Below are positions 30,671 to 41,432 of a stretch of DNA of 59,295 bases, piece after piece (positions within the stretch are counted from its first letter, which is position 1; the number at the start of each line of letters is the position of its first letter). Source of the stretch: Curvibacter sp. GWA2_64_110 (GTDB lineage: Bacteria; Pseudomonadota; Gammaproteobacteria; Burkholderiales; Burkholderiaceae_C); the NCBI GenBank assembly GCA_001797315.1, contig MGPC01000022.1, positions 1 to 59,295 on the forward strand, given 5' to 3'. A program made the translations under genes and the position numbers. The notes beneath the pieces were generated by a model. The model saw nothing but the letters and a program-made list of their open reading frames with translations. It ran no database searches and had not been told where the DNA came from.

Positions 30671-31903
30671 TTATTGCTTGCGGGCCGCAGCGGCGCGCAG
30701 CTTGTCCTTCTTGCTCGGGCGCTTGCCCTTGATGCCGCCTATTGATGGCACCGCTGGGGCAGTGTCCGTCGGCTCGAAGCCGGCCACCTGTTCACGCGCC
30801 AGCTTGAGGCCCTGGCGTTTTTCGATCAGGCGGAAATGCGCTTCGGTGGCGGCGCTGACAAAACTCAGCGCCAGGCCGCGCTCGCCGGCACGGCCGGTGC
30901 GGCCGATGCGGTGGGTGTAATCGGTGGTCGAGCGCGGCAGGTCGTAGTTCACCACCACCGGCAGCTGTGCAATGTCGATGCCGCGTGCGGCCACGTCGGT
31001 GGCCACCATCACGCTGATGCGCGAGGCCTTGAAATCGGCCAGCACCTGGGTGCGTTTGCCCTGGCTCAACTCACCGTGAAAAGGTTCGGCATCGATGCCG
31101 GCCTTGCGCAGCTTGTCGGCCACGATCTCGGCCGCGTGCTTGGTGGCCACGAACACCAGCACCCGGCTCCAGCCGTGCTGCGTCATCAGCTGGCGCAGCA
31201 GCTGGGTACGTTTGCCGGCATCCACCGTCATGGCGCGCTGTTCGATGTCAGGTTCGTTTTGCGGCTCGGGCAGCACGTCGATGCGCACCGGCTCATGCAG
31301 CAGCGTTTGTGCCAGTGCCTGCACGGCGGGCGGGAAGGTGGCGGAGAAAAACAGGTTCTGCCGCTGGGCCGGCAGCAGTGCCAGGACGTGCTCCAGTTCT
31401 TCGGCAAAACCCAGGTCGAGCAGGCGGTCGGCCTCGTCCAGCACCAGTGTGCTGACGCTGCCCAGTGTGAGCGCGTTGTGCTCGATCAGGTCCAGCAGGC
31501 GGCCGGGTGTCGCCACCACGATGTCGGTGCCGCCACGCAGGCCCATCATCTGCGGGTTGATGGAGACACCGCCAAACACCACGGTTACTTTGACGGGGTC
31601 GGCCAGGTGCTGCGCCAAGCTGCGGAATTCCTCACCCACCTGCGCTGCCAGCTCGCGCGTGGGGACCAGCACCAGCGTGCGTGCGCGTCGCGGTTTTTCC
31701 TTGGGGGCCTGCGCCAGTTGCTGCAACAGCGGCAGTGCAAAGGCTGCCGTCTTGCCCGAGCCAGTCTGCGCCGAACCGAGCACATCGCGCCCCTGCAGCA
31801 CGGCCGGAATGGCTGCAGTCTGGATGGCGGTGGGGGCCGTATAAGCCCGGGCGTTGACGGCGCGCAGCAGGGCGGGGGACAAGCCCAGGGAAGAAAATGG
31901 CAT
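30671..31903 (-). CDS. rhlE: DEAD-box RNA helicase RhlE
   Basis: A 410-residue ATP-dependent RNA helicase. The Q motif (SLGLSPALLRAV...AIQTAAIP), AQTGSGKTAAF, PTRELAAQV, VATPGRLLDL, DEADRLLDLGF, SATFP and HRIGRTGRAGERG are all present. The C-terminal tail after residue 385 is basic. RhlE acts in rRNA maturation and mRNA turnover. ATG at 31903 is chosen at MPFSSLGLSP. A start 16 codons upstream (31951) is also possible. Confidence 0.93.
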   Translation of the reverse strand: MPFSSLGLSPALLRAVNARAYTAPTAIQTAAIPAVLQGRDVLGSAQTGSGKTAAFALPLLQQLAQAPKEKPRRARTLVLVPTRELAAQVGEEFRSLAQHLADPVKVTVVFGGVSINPQMMGLRGGTDIVVATPGRLLDLIEHNALTLGSVSTLVLDEADRLLDLGFAEELEHVLALLPAQRQNLFFSATFPPAVQALAQTLLHEPVRIDVLPEPQNEPDIEQRAMTVDAGKRTQLLRQLMTQHGWSRVLVFVATKHAAEIVADKLRKAGIDAEPFHGELSQGKRTQVLADFKASRISVMVATDVAARGIDIAQLPVVVNYDLPRSTTDYTHRIGRTGRAGERGLALSFVSAATEAHFRLIEKRQGLKLAREQVAGFEPTDTAPAVPSIGGIKGKRPSKKDKLRAAAARKQ

Positions 31904-32005
31904 GAACGGATGCTCGTTAGGGGCGCCCAGTTTAAGCGCTTCCGTATCCATACCTGTGGGTGTGCGACGATAATCGAGCCCCCCGTGAATTTCCAAAGGC
32001 CCATC

Positions 32006-32326
32006 GTGCGCAAAACCTACCAGCTCAACATCGAGGGCAAACACCGTGACCGCGTGCTCGACGCCGTCAAGCACGACATCCGCAAATACGCCAAGCGCCA
32101 GCGCCGCGCGGCCCTGCCCGAGGGTGTGGACTTCTGGGACTTCGACTGCAAGATCGGCCTCAGCGCCGAGGCGGCTGCACCGGTGCATTTCGGCAACCTG
32201 ATCGAGCAGCTGGATGCCGCCGCCAAGGAAGGCGCTGCCGCCGTCTATGTCGAGCTCCTGCCCAGACACGGCCACCGCAAGGCCAAGCCGGCCCAGCCGG
32301 CGGCCGAAGAGCCCGCCCAGTCCTGA
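32006..32326 (+). CDS. Conserved small protein, DUF6172-like
   Basis: A 106-residue conserved protein with RKTYQLNIEGKHRDRVLDAVKHDIRKYAKRQRR and LPEGVDFWDFDCKIG, which match the family of this name as I recall it. Its function is unknown. The probable start is GTG at 32006 after AAAGG, with another GTG at 31985. It is divergent from rhlE. The tail is rich in Lys, Pro and Ala. Confidence 0.75.
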   Translation: MRKTYQLNIEGKHRDRVLDAVKHDIRKYAKRQRRAALPEGVDFWDFDCKIGLSAEAAAPVHFGNLIEQLDAAAKEGAAAVYVELLPRHGHRKAKPAQPAAEEPAQS

Positions 32327-32346
32327 GCGGGGCGAGCGGCAAGACC

Positions 32347-32715
32347 ATGAGCCTGAACTACCTCGATTTCGACTACAGCGAAGACGAGTCGGGTATCGGT
32401 ACCTTCGACGCCATGGCGTCAACGGCGGCCCCGCACGTGGCAGCGGTACGTGCCGAGCTTGCGTTGGTGCTGGATTGGGCTTACGCCACCTTCCCCGACA
32501 TGCGGGCGCCGCTGGACGAGGGCGGCGAGTGGGACTACAACCTGGAAGGCCAGCAGGAGTGGACCGCCCATGAAGCCATCACCTACGACGAGGTGAGCGG
32601 CAAGTTCAGCAGTCAGCTCAGCCCGGCCGGCGCACCGCGCCACACGGTGACCTTGTCGATCAGCGGCAGCGCGCAGTTCTGCGACGCGTTTCGCCGGCGC
32701 TTCGGCCTGGCCTGA
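32347..32715 (+). CDS. Conserved hypothetical protein
   Basis: A 122-residue acidic protein (MSLNYLDFDYSEDESGIGTFDAMAS...) that I do not recognise as a named family. It has no membrane span or signal. It appears globular, with WDYNLEGQQEWTA and a C-terminal SGSAQFCDAFRRRFGL. It follows the DUF6172-like gene by 20 bases in the same direction, so the two may be co-transcribed. Confidence 0.7.
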   Translation: MSLNYLDFDYSEDESGIGTFDAMASTAAPHVAAVRAELALVLDWAYATFPDMRAPLDEGGEWDYNLEGQQEWTAHEAITYDEVSGKFSSQLSPAGAPRHTVTLSISGSAQFCDAFRRRFGLA

Positions 32716-32724
32716 GACCAGGCC

Positions 32725-33987
32725 TCAGGCGGGCGCTGCTTCCAGCTCCGGCAGCCGGACCTGGTTGCCGGTGCTGAACTGGTAATCCTCGAAGACGTGC
32801 TCGGCCGTGAGCAACTGGTAGTTGCCGTCCTCGTGGCGCACCGAAGTGTCCTTCAGGCGCCAGGCCAGCTGGCCGCAGGTCCAGATGTCGAAATTGCGCA
32901 TGTGGGTGCACAGACAGGTCTTGTCCCAGACCTTGACCTTGCGCTCCCCGGGGTGGGCTGCCACCTCGCGGTTGTAGGCGTCGATGTAGGCGCACTTGCC
33001 ATTGGCGTCGAGCAGGTAGCCGTAGGCCTCGCAGTTCGGGCGGATGCCATCGCCAATGCCGGGGCTGGACTTGATCATGCGCATCGGGTAGCCGGTGGGC
33101 GAGATCTCGTTGACCTCGATGTCGTCTTCGTTGGCCTTGAAGTATTCCTGCTTGATGTCGTCCGGCAGGCCGCACTCCTTCGTCACCGTGAAACGCGTGG
33201 CCACCTGGACGCCGGCGGCGCCCATTTCCATGAAACGCACCGCGTCGCTGCCGGTGAAGATGCCGCCGGCGGGAATGACGGGAATGTCCAGCGACTCCTG
33301 CTTCAGGTACTGCAGGATCTCGGCCACGATGGTGGCCAGGTCGTATTTCGCCCAGTCCATGCCGAAGCCCAGGTGGCCGCCGGCCAGCGGGCCTTCCACC
33401 ACCACGTAGTCGGGCAGGCGGTTCAGGCGGCTGTTTTTCTTCAGGAACAGCTGCAGGGCGCGCAGCGACGAGACGATGATGCCGAGCTTGGCGTCACGGA
33501 AGCGTGGGTGGCTTTCCATCAGCGCGAACGAGCCCAGGTGCAGGCCGGCCGCCAGCGTGATGCCGTCGATGCCGGCGTCCAGTGCGCTGTTCAGGCGAAC
33601 GCTCAAAGTCTCCTTGGGCGCGTTCATCGTCAGCTTTTCCATGCAGTTGATGAAGATCTGGCCGTTGCCCTGCTTGCGCGTCATGGTTTTTTCCACGTGC
33701 ATGCGGGTGGCTTCGGCCAGGCCGCCCAGGTCGAACTTCACCGCCGACTTGTCGGCCGATTCGACGTTGTACTGGTACTGCGCCTGCTTGGCCTTGACGT
33801 ACTTGGTCTTGTAGCGGCGGTCCGTCACCGTCTTGATCATCGCGTCGGAAATGTGCCCCACACCGCCCAGGCGGGCGGCCTCCAGTGCCAGATCGGCGGA
33901 GGAAATGTCCACGCCCATGCCCCCAATCATGATGGGCACCAGTTCTTCGCGGCCAAGCCGCATACGGAAGTCATCCAGACGTTTCAT
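32725..33987 (-). CDS. Nitronate monooxygenase-family flavoprotein
   Basis: A 420-residue TIM-barrel FMN protein related to nitronate monooxygenases and enoyl reductases. PIMIGGMGVDIS near the N-terminus, EGPLAGGHLGFG with the catalytic-region histidine, IPAGGIFTGSDAVRFMEMGAAGVQVATRF and a C-terminal cysteine-rich segment (CLCTHMRNFDIWTCGQL) are seen. The C-terminal extension is longer than in plain nitronate monooxygenases, so the true substrate may differ. Confidence 0.8.
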   Translation of the reverse strand: MKRLDDFRMRLGREELVPIMIGGMGVDISSADLALEAARLGGVGHISDAMIKTVTDRRYKTKYVKAKQAQYQYNVESADKSAVKFDLGGLAEATRMHVEKTMTRKQGNGQIFINCMEKLTMNAPKETLSVRLNSALDAGIDGITLAAGLHLGSFALMESHPRFRDAKLGIIVSSLRALQLFLKKNSRLNRLPDYVVVEGPLAGGHLGFGMDWAKYDLATIVAEILQYLKQESLDIPVIPAGGIFTGSDAVRFMEMGAAGVQVATRFTVTKECGLPDDIKQEYFKANEDDIEVNEISPTGYPMRMIKSSPGIGDGIRPNCEAYGYLLDANGKCAYIDAYNREVAAHPGERKVKVWDKTCLCTHMRNFDIWTCGQLAWRLKDTSVRHEDGNYQLLTAEHVFEDYQFSTGNQVRLPELEAAPA

Positions 33988-34397
33988 AAGATCAGTTTTC
34001 GAGTGTTCAGCACAGACTGGCCTGGGCCATGAATCTGTGTCCCATCAGTGATTATCGGCTGACTTGCCGGGTCCGGCCAGCAAGCCGGGCTTGACCCGAT
34101 GGGCAATCAGCTCTCTTGAGCGTGTTTGGGTCCAACTGGCGACAGTCCATTCCGGTCGTGTGGGCGGTATGAAGCGACAACTTTGCAATCCTGAACTTGC
34201 AGCAGCCTTGCAGGCAAGGCCATGACACCTTTGCCGCCGTGGTCTTCACCTTGGCCCAGCACGTGGCCCCGAGCGTGCCGAGATGGCATTTCGACGGATG
34301 ATTGCTATGAAAAATATAGCTGCCTGCGCATGACTGGCAAGGTATAAGGCCCAGAAAGCCATGAAAACCGAGGGCGGTTTTTCCGTTGCGACCAGGC
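33988..34397. other. 410-bp intergenic stretch without a supported gene
   Basis: I find no convincing gene here. Short frames exist but have no ribosome site or recognisable composition. It contains a 17-bp palindrome at 34304-34320 and an inverted CGGGTC/GACCCG pair near 34066-34098. The text around 34130-34270 looks like decayed or dispersed repeat DNA, but I cannot name it. Confidence 0.5.
34304..34320. repeat. 17-bp imperfect palindrome
   Basis: GCTATGAAAAATATAGC in the gap between the nitronate monooxygenase-like gene and the cytochrome genes. It has the same size and ends as five other copies in the window. Confidence 0.6.
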
Positions 34398-35723
34398 TCA
34401 ACGCGTTGCCGTCGCGCGCAACTGCTCCACCTCCAAGGCCGTCACCGGTGCGGCCTGGTGGCCCCATTGCGTGCGCAGGTGCGTCAGGATGGCGGCGACC
34501 TCGCTGTCGCTCAGGGTCAGGACGAAGGGCGGCATGCCGAAGGGGCGCGGGTGGTCCGCCGTGGCCGGCGCAAAGCCGCCGTTCAGCACGATCTGCACCA
34601 GGTTGGCGGGCGAGTCCAGGGTGACGGTGCGGTTGCCTGCCAGCGGCGGGTAGGCCAAGCGGCCGTCGGCGCCGCGGATGCCCTGGCCTTCGATGCCGTG
34701 ACATTCGGCGCAGTGCTTCTCGAACAGTTTGGCGCCGACCGCGCTCGCACGCACACCGGTTGCGGCTGGCACGCTCTGGCGCGGTTCCCCGGTGCGCGGC
34801 AATTGCTTGAGGTACAGCGCCATGGCGCGCAGGTCGGCGGGCCGCCAGTGCTGCGTGCTGTGCTGCACCACGTCGGCCATGGGGCCGGTCACCTGGGCGC
34901 TGCCGGCGCGGCCGCTCTGGAACAGCGCCATGATGGCGTCCAGCGTCCAGTCCTGCACCCCGGCTTCGGCGGGGTTGGTCAGCGAGGGGGCGTACCAGTT
35001 CTGCACCGGAATCAGGCCACCGGCCAGGTCCAGCATGTTGCGGTTGGCACCCAAGGCGTTGCGCGGTGCATGGCAGGCGCTGCAGTGCCCCAGGCCGCGC
35101 ACCAGGTAGGCGCCGCGCTGCAGTTCGGCATTGCTGGCGCTGTCGGCGGCTGGTGCCGCACCTTCCTCGAAATACAGGGTGCGCCAGACCTTGAGCGCGG
35201 CCTGGGTGCTGTAGGGCCAGTCGAGCTGGTGTGCCGGTGCGGGGGTGGCATCCGGCGGCAGGCTGCGCAGGTAAGCGTAGAGCGCGTCGCTGTCGGCACG
35301 CGTGATGTAGGTGGTGTTGTTGTAGGGGAAGGCCGGGTACAGCCAGCGCCCGTCGCGCGACTGGCCGTGGTGCAGCGCACGCCAGAAATCGGCCGTGCTC
35401 CAGGCGCCCAGGCCCGCCGGGCTGGGGGTGAGGTTGCTGCTGTACACGGTGCCGAAGGGGGTGGCCATGCCGCGCCCACCGGCGTAAGGCACGCCGCCGC
35501 GCGGGGTGTGGCAGACCTGGCAATTGCCCAGCGTGGCCAGATAGCGCCCGCGCTCGATCGTGGCGCGGTCCGCTGACGGAGTCGTTGCCGTCACGGCAAT
35601 GGGCGAAGCCGGCCACCACAGCCAGGCGGCCAGTCCGCCCAGCAGCAGAAGCAGCGCCAGCAGCACGGGCAACAAGCGGCCCTGATGGGGGTGGCGGAAA
35701 GGGGGGTGCGCGCCGGCGCTCAT
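34398..35723 (-). CDS. Membrane-anchored trihaem cytochrome c
   Basis: A 441-residue protein with one N-terminal hydrophobic span (LLPVLLALLLLLGGLAAWLWW) and three haem c motifs: CQVCH, CSACH and CAECH. The arrangement and motifs such as GGRGMATPFGTVYSSNLTP match the cytochrome subunit of membrane alcohol, aldehyde or gluconate dehydrogenases. No dehydrogenase catalytic gene is next to it. It overlaps the upstream cytochrome c4-like gene by ATGA, so the two are coupled and may form a small electron-transfer unit. Confidence 0.88.
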   Translation of the reverse strand: MSAGAHPPFRHPHQGRLLPVLLALLLLLGGLAAWLWWPASPIAVTATTPSADRATIERGRYLATLGNCQVCHTPRGGVPYAGGRGMATPFGTVYSSNLTPSPAGLGAWSTADFWRALHHGQSRDGRWLYPAFPYNNTTYITRADSDALYAYLRSLPPDATPAPAHQLDWPYSTQAALKVWRTLYFEEGAAPAADSASNAELQRGAYLVRGLGHCSACHAPRNALGANRNMLDLAGGLIPVQNWYAPSLTNPAEAGVQDWTLDAIMALFQSGRAGSAQVTGPMADVVQHSTQHWRPADLRAMALYLKQLPRTGEPRQSVPAATGVRASAVGAKLFEKHCAECHGIEGQGIRGADGRLAYPPLAGNRTVTLDSPANLVQIVLNGGFAPATADHPRPFGMPPFVLTLSDSEVAAILTHLRTQWGHQAAPVTALEVEQLRATATR

Positions 35724-36481
35724 CGCTGCCCCCTTGTTGCGCTGGCGGGCGAGTGTTCGTAGGCGCTGCCGCAGTCCATCGGCAAGGCGGCGGGCAGTGC
35801 CCGGGCCGGTTTCGGATGGGCCGGCAGGCGCTGGCTGGCCAGCCAGCCGCTGACGGCGGACACATCGCTGTCGCTCAGGCGCCGGGCGATGGTGGCCATG
35901 CAGTCGGGCGCATGGGCACGGCGCTGGCCGCTGCGCCAGGCGCCGAGCTGTGAGTTCAGGTAGTCGCGCGGCAGGCCCAGCAGGCCGGGAATGCTGGGCT
36001 GCACCCCCGTCAGGGCGGCGCTGTGGCATTGCACGCAGGCAGGCACCTGGCGGGCGGTGTCGCCGCGCAGCGCCAGCTGTTCGCCGCGCTGCAGCGCCTG
36101 CGCCGTGGCCGACACCGGGCTGGGCGCGGGGTAGGGCAGGTCGAGGGCGGCAAAGTGCTCGGCGATTTCGCGCAGGTAGCTGTCGCTCAAGGGCTCCACC
36201 ATCTGCGTCATCAGGCGGTAGCTGCGGCGGCCGTCGCGGAAATGCAGCAACTGGTTGTACAGGTAGCCAGCCGGCTTGCCCGCAATGCGTGGGTAGTAGC
36301 CGTCGGGCGCGGCACGGCCCTGGGCGCCGTGGCAGGCGGTGCAGGCCAGCACGCGCTGGGCCAGGGTGTCTTCAAAGGCAGGCGGCGCGGCCACGGCCGG
36401 CAGCACGAGGCAAGCGAGCAGGGCACCGGTGACGGCGCCCCAGAGGCGAGGGCGGGCAAACAGGCGGGACAGGGCAGACAT
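35720..36481 (-). CDS. Dihaem cytochrome c4-like protein
   Basis: A 253-residue exported dihaem cytochrome. The signal peptide is GAVTGALLACLVLPAVAA. Two CxxCH motifs (CTACH and CVQCH) lie in two similar domains, with FRDGRRSYRLMTQMVEPLS in the first, as in c4-type proteins. ATG at 36481 is preferred, since GAG lies six bases before it. It precedes and overlaps the trihaem cytochrome gene. Confidence 0.85.
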   Translation of the reverse strand: MSALSRLFARPRLWGAVTGALLACLVLPAVAAPPAFEDTLAQRVLACTACHGAQGRAAPDGYYPRIAGKPAGYLYNQLLHFRDGRRSYRLMTQMVEPLSDSYLREIAEHFAALDLPYPAPSPVSATAQALQRGEQLALRGDTARQVPACVQCHSAALTGVQPSIPGLLGLPRDYLNSQLGAWRSGQRRAHAPDCMATIARRLSDSDVSAVSGWLASQRLPAHPKPARALPAALPMDCGSAYEHSPASATRGQR

Positions 36482-36581
36482 GACCATCTCAGGCTAATAC
36501 GTTTCACGGCTTCGTGCCGGCGATGAAAAAAGCCGCCGGCATGGCTGCGCGGCGGCTGTTTCTGTCAGGAGCGGAACCCGC

Positions 36582-37778
36582 TCACATCACCTTGGCAATC
36601 GCCTGGCAGACGTAGTCGATGTTCTTGCTGTTGAGCGCGGCCACGCACATGCGGCCGGTATCGGTGCCGTAGACGCCGAACTCGCTGCGCAGGCGCACCA
36701 TCTGGTCCTTGGTAAGGCCGGAGTAGCTGAACATGCCGATCTGTTGGGTGATGAAGCTCATGTCCTGCTTGACGCCGGCAGCCTTCAGGCCGTCGACCAG
36801 CTTCTGGCGCATGGCCTTGATGCGCACGCGCATCTCGCCCAGTTCCTTCTCCCACAGGGCGCGCAGTTCGGGGTTGTTCAGCACGGCGGCCACCACGGCA
36901 CCACCATGGGTGGGCGGGTTGCTGTAGTTGGTGCGGATCACGATCTTGAGTTGGCTCAGCACGCGGTCGGCTTCTTCCTTGCTCGCGCACAGCACGGACA
37001 AGGCACCGACGCGCTCACCGTACAGGCTGAAGCTCTTGGAGAAGGAGGTAGAGACAAAGAAGTCCAGGCCGGCGGCAACGAACTTGCCGATCACGGCGCC
37101 ATCTTCCGCAATGCCGTTGCCGAAGCCCTGGTAGGCCATGTCGAGGAAGGGCACCAGGTTCTTGGCCTTGACGGCGGCGATCACCTGGTCCCACTGGGAG
37201 GCGGTGATGTCGTAGCCGGTCGGGTTGTGACAGCAGGCGTGCAGCAGGACGATGGTGCCGGCCGGGGCCGCATTCAGGTCGGCCTGCATGCCGGCGAAGT
37301 CCACCCCGCGCTTGGCGGCATCGTAGTAGCGGTAGCTCTCGACGGTGAAACCGGCGCTGGTGAACAGGGCGCGGTGGTTTTCCCAGCTCGGGTCGGAGAT
37401 CAGCACCTTGGCGTTCGGGTTGAGTTTCTTCAGGAAGTCGGCGCCGATCTTCAGGCCGCCGGTGCCGCCGATGCCCTGCACGGTGGCGACGCGGCTGCTT
37501 TTCACCGGCTCGGAATCCGCACCGAACACCAGGCTCTTGACGGCGGCGTCATAGGCGGCAATGCCGTCGATCGGCAGGTAGCCGCGCGCGGTGGGCTTTT
37601 CCATCATGGTCTTCTCGGCGGCTTGCACGCACTGCAGCAGCGGCAGCTTGCCGTTGTCGTCGAAATACACGCCCACGCCAAGGTTGACCTTGTTGGGGTT
37701 GGTGTCGGCGTTGAACTGTTCGTTCAGACCCAGGATCGGGTCGCGCGGTGCCATTTCGACGGTGGAAAAGAGTGACAT
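36582..37778 (-). CDS. tyrB: Aspartate/aromatic aminotransferase
   Basis: A 398-residue class I aminotransferase of the AspC/TyrB branch (MSLFSTVEMAPRDPILGLNEQF...). It moves amino groups between aspartate or aromatic amino acids and 2-oxoglutarate using PLP. CCHNPTGYDIT and the PLP lysine in STSFSKSFSLYGERVG are clear; the substrate arginine lies in SGLTKDQMVRLRSEFGVY...GRMCVAAL. AspC and TyrB cannot be separated confidently by reading. Confidence 0.92.
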   Translation of the reverse strand: MSLFSTVEMAPRDPILGLNEQFNADTNPNKVNLGVGVYFDDNGKLPLLQCVQAAEKTMMEKPTARGYLPIDGIAAYDAAVKSLVFGADSEPVKSSRVATVQGIGGTGGLKIGADFLKKLNPNAKVLISDPSWENHRALFTSAGFTVESYRYYDAAKRGVDFAGMQADLNAAPAGTIVLLHACCHNPTGYDITASQWDQVIAAVKAKNLVPFLDMAYQGFGNGIAEDGAVIGKFVAAGLDFFVSTSFSKSFSLYGERVGALSVLCASKEEADRVLSQLKIVIRTNYSNPPTHGGAVVAAVLNNPELRALWEKELGEMRVRIKAMRQKLVDGLKAAGVKQDMSFITQQIGMFSYSGLTKDQMVRLRSEFGVYGTDTGRMCVAALNSKNIDYVCQAIAKVM

Positions 37779-37924
37779 GTGAGAGTCCAGTGAAGTGAAG
37801 TCTGAGAAAAAGCGAAATACCTTGTTCGGCGATCCGCATTTTACCGGCCACAGGCCGGCTGGGCTGTAGCGCAAAAGTGATCGGTGTTGCGCGGCTTGGG
37901 CGCGCCAGCCTCAGGGCCGGTTTT

Positions 37925-38248
37925 TCACGTGCCCGGCGACACGTGTTTGCCGATCACCGACGGCAGCACCTTGGGCGACTTGATGCGCAGCTGTTTGTTG
38001 ACATTGAATCTTCCGAAGACGACTTCGATGTCAGCGAACGACACGCCGAATTGACCCGCCAGGAAGCGGACCATGTGATCGGTTGCCCGGCCGGCCACCG
38101 GCGCTGCCGTGACGCTGACCTTGAGCTGCTTGCCTTTGACCTTGCCGATGGCATCGCGTTTGGCGCCGGGTGTGCCGAGAATGTTCAGCACCAGGGTTTC
38201 ACCATCCCAGGCACAGAACGAATCGAGGGTGAGTTTGGGGGACGCCAT
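37925..38248 (-). CDS. yggU: DUF167/YggU family protein
   Basis: A 107-residue protein of the YggU (DUF167) family: VLNILGTPGAKRDAIG, KVSVTAAPVAGRATDHMVRFLA and the typical alpha/beta length. The function is not known. ATG at 38248 begins the family-like sequence. It is divergent from uvrB and shares the intergenic region with the LexA box. Confidence 0.85.
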   Translation of the reverse strand: MASPKLTLDSFCAWDGETLVLNILGTPGAKRDAIGKVKGKQLKVSVTAAPVAGRATDHMVRFLAGQFGVSFADIEVVFGRFNVNKQLRIKSPKVLPSVIGKHVSPGT

Positions 38249-38310
38249 GTCAGCTCCAGCGTGCGATCTGAAGAAAAAAACCGGTTGCCACCATTGGGAT
38301 GGATTTTGTA

Positions 38311-38330
38311 TACTGTATAAATAGACAGGA
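38311..38330. promoter_or_regulatory. LexA (SOS) box upstream of uvrB
   Basis: CTGTATAAATAGACAG at 38313-38328 fits CTGT-N8-ACAG, preceded by TA as in the E. coli-type consensus. It lies about 195 bases before the uvrB start and 62 bases before the divergent yggU start. Regulation of uvrB by LexA is well established in other proteobacteria. Confidence 0.75.
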
Positions 38331-38523
38331 TTGGCGGCGATGACGGTGTCACCGTGCCGACCGTGCGATCGGGGCGCAACAAGAGGAAGCCGGAAAACGG
38401 TATCCGCACTATAGCCTCGGGCCGGGAAAAGCCTGTCAGCACCGGATGCGTTGCCGTGCGGGAGCGTGCCCGGTCGGCAATCGATAACATGCCTGTTCGT
38501 CCCGCCCATTGACTTGCCTTTTC

Positions 38524-40638
<2,115 letters not shown>

Positions 40639-40644
40639 CCCACA

Positions 40645-40661
40645 CCAGGCGCCACGCCTGG
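40645..40661 (+). terminator. Hairpin after uvrB
   Basis: Arms CCAGGCG and CGCCTGG around CCA form a perfect seven-base stem six bases after the uvrB stop. A second GC-rich inverted stretch follows, but there is no run of T, so this is at best an imperfect terminator. Confidence 0.45.
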
Positions 40662-40713
40662 CCGCACCCCCCGCCGGGGCGGCTTATCCGAGCAGACCAC
40701 GGGGTTTTTTGCT

Positions 40714-40738
40714 ATACTTGACCCAATTAGTCAACAAA
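40714..40738 (+). promoter_or_regulatory. Candidate IscR type 1 site before iscR
   Basis: ATACTTGACCC followed by AATTAGTCAACAAA resembles the type 1 IscR motif (ATA-YYYGACT-N-AGTC-R). It lies about 120 bases before iscR, where holo-IscR represses its own operon in other proteobacteria. Confidence 0.65.
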
Positions 40739-40796
40739 GCCCGGTGAACGGTCGGCCCCAGGGTCGTGGTTAGCAGCCGGGCAGGGTGGAACAGCA

Positions 40797-40819
40797 CCCC
40801 GGAGCTCCAAACTCCGGGG
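40797..40819 (+). other. Leader hairpin between the IscR site and iscR
   Basis: Perfect eight-base arms CCCCGGAG and CTCCGGGG enclose a seven-base loop. It would form in the iscR leader RNA, 36 bases before the start codon. No T-run follows, so it is not a standard terminator. A regulatory or mRNA-stability role is possible but not shown. Confidence 0.5.
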
Positions 40820-40855
40820 AAATACAGACAGTCAAACCCGGAACAGGAGTTTGCG

Positions 40856-41392
40856 ATGCGCCTCACGACCAAAGGCCGCTTTGCGGTCACCGCGATGATT
40901 GACCTGGCCTTGCGCCAGAGCAACGGCCCCGTGACGCTGGCGGCCATCAGCCAGCGCCAGCAAATATCGCTGTCCTACCTCGAACAGCTGTTCGGCAAGC
41001 TGCGCCGTCATGAGCTGGTGGAGTCCACCCGCGGCCCCGGCGGCGGCTACACGCTGGCACGCAAGGCGGCCGACATCACCGTGGCCGACATCATTCTGTC
41101 GGTGGACGAGCCGATCGATGCCACCCAGTGCGGCGGCAAGGAAAACTGCCTGGGCGACGCCGGCCGCTGCATGACGCACGAGCTGTGGGCCTCGCTCAAC
41201 GTGCGCATGGTCGAGTTCCTCGACTCCGTCACGCTGCAAAAGCTGGTCGACGACCAGTTGGCCAAGGGCATCACCATCGAAGACAAGCCGACCGTCAAGC
41301 GTGCCATCTCCAGCATGCCGGTGGTCAAGCCGGTGCGCGTGAATGCCCCCAATTCGGTGTTCGCGCTGGGCAATTCCTTTTCCAAGTCCTGA
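40856..41392 (+). CDS. iscR: Iron-sulfur cluster regulator IscR
   Basis: A 178-residue Rrf2-family repressor that senses [2Fe-2S] supply. The N-terminus MRLTTKGRFAVTAMIDLAL and helix-turn-helix (ISQRQQISLSYLEQLFGKLRRHELV) are typical; the cluster ligands are in CGGKENCLGDAGRCMTH (three cysteines and a histidine). ATG at 40856 follows CAGGAG. It heads the isc operon and probably regulates it through the site at 40714-40738. Confidence 0.96.
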   Translation: MRLTTKGRFAVTAMIDLALRQSNGPVTLAAISQRQQISLSYLEQLFGKLRRHELVESTRGPGGGYTLARKAADITVADIILSVDEPIDATQCGGKENCLGDAGRCMTHELWASLNVRMVEFLDSVTLQKLVDDQLAKGITIEDKPTVKRAISSMPVVKPVRVNAPNSVFALGNSFSKS

Positions 41393-41432
41393 TTTTCAAG
41401 ACATTTTTTACCGAGTTTCGTAGCGAGCCTGT

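Noticed and set aside
34052-34249. A 65-codon minus-strand frame in the 410-bp gap
   Set aside because: No ribosome site, no domain and biased composition. I could not separate it from decayed repeat DNA.
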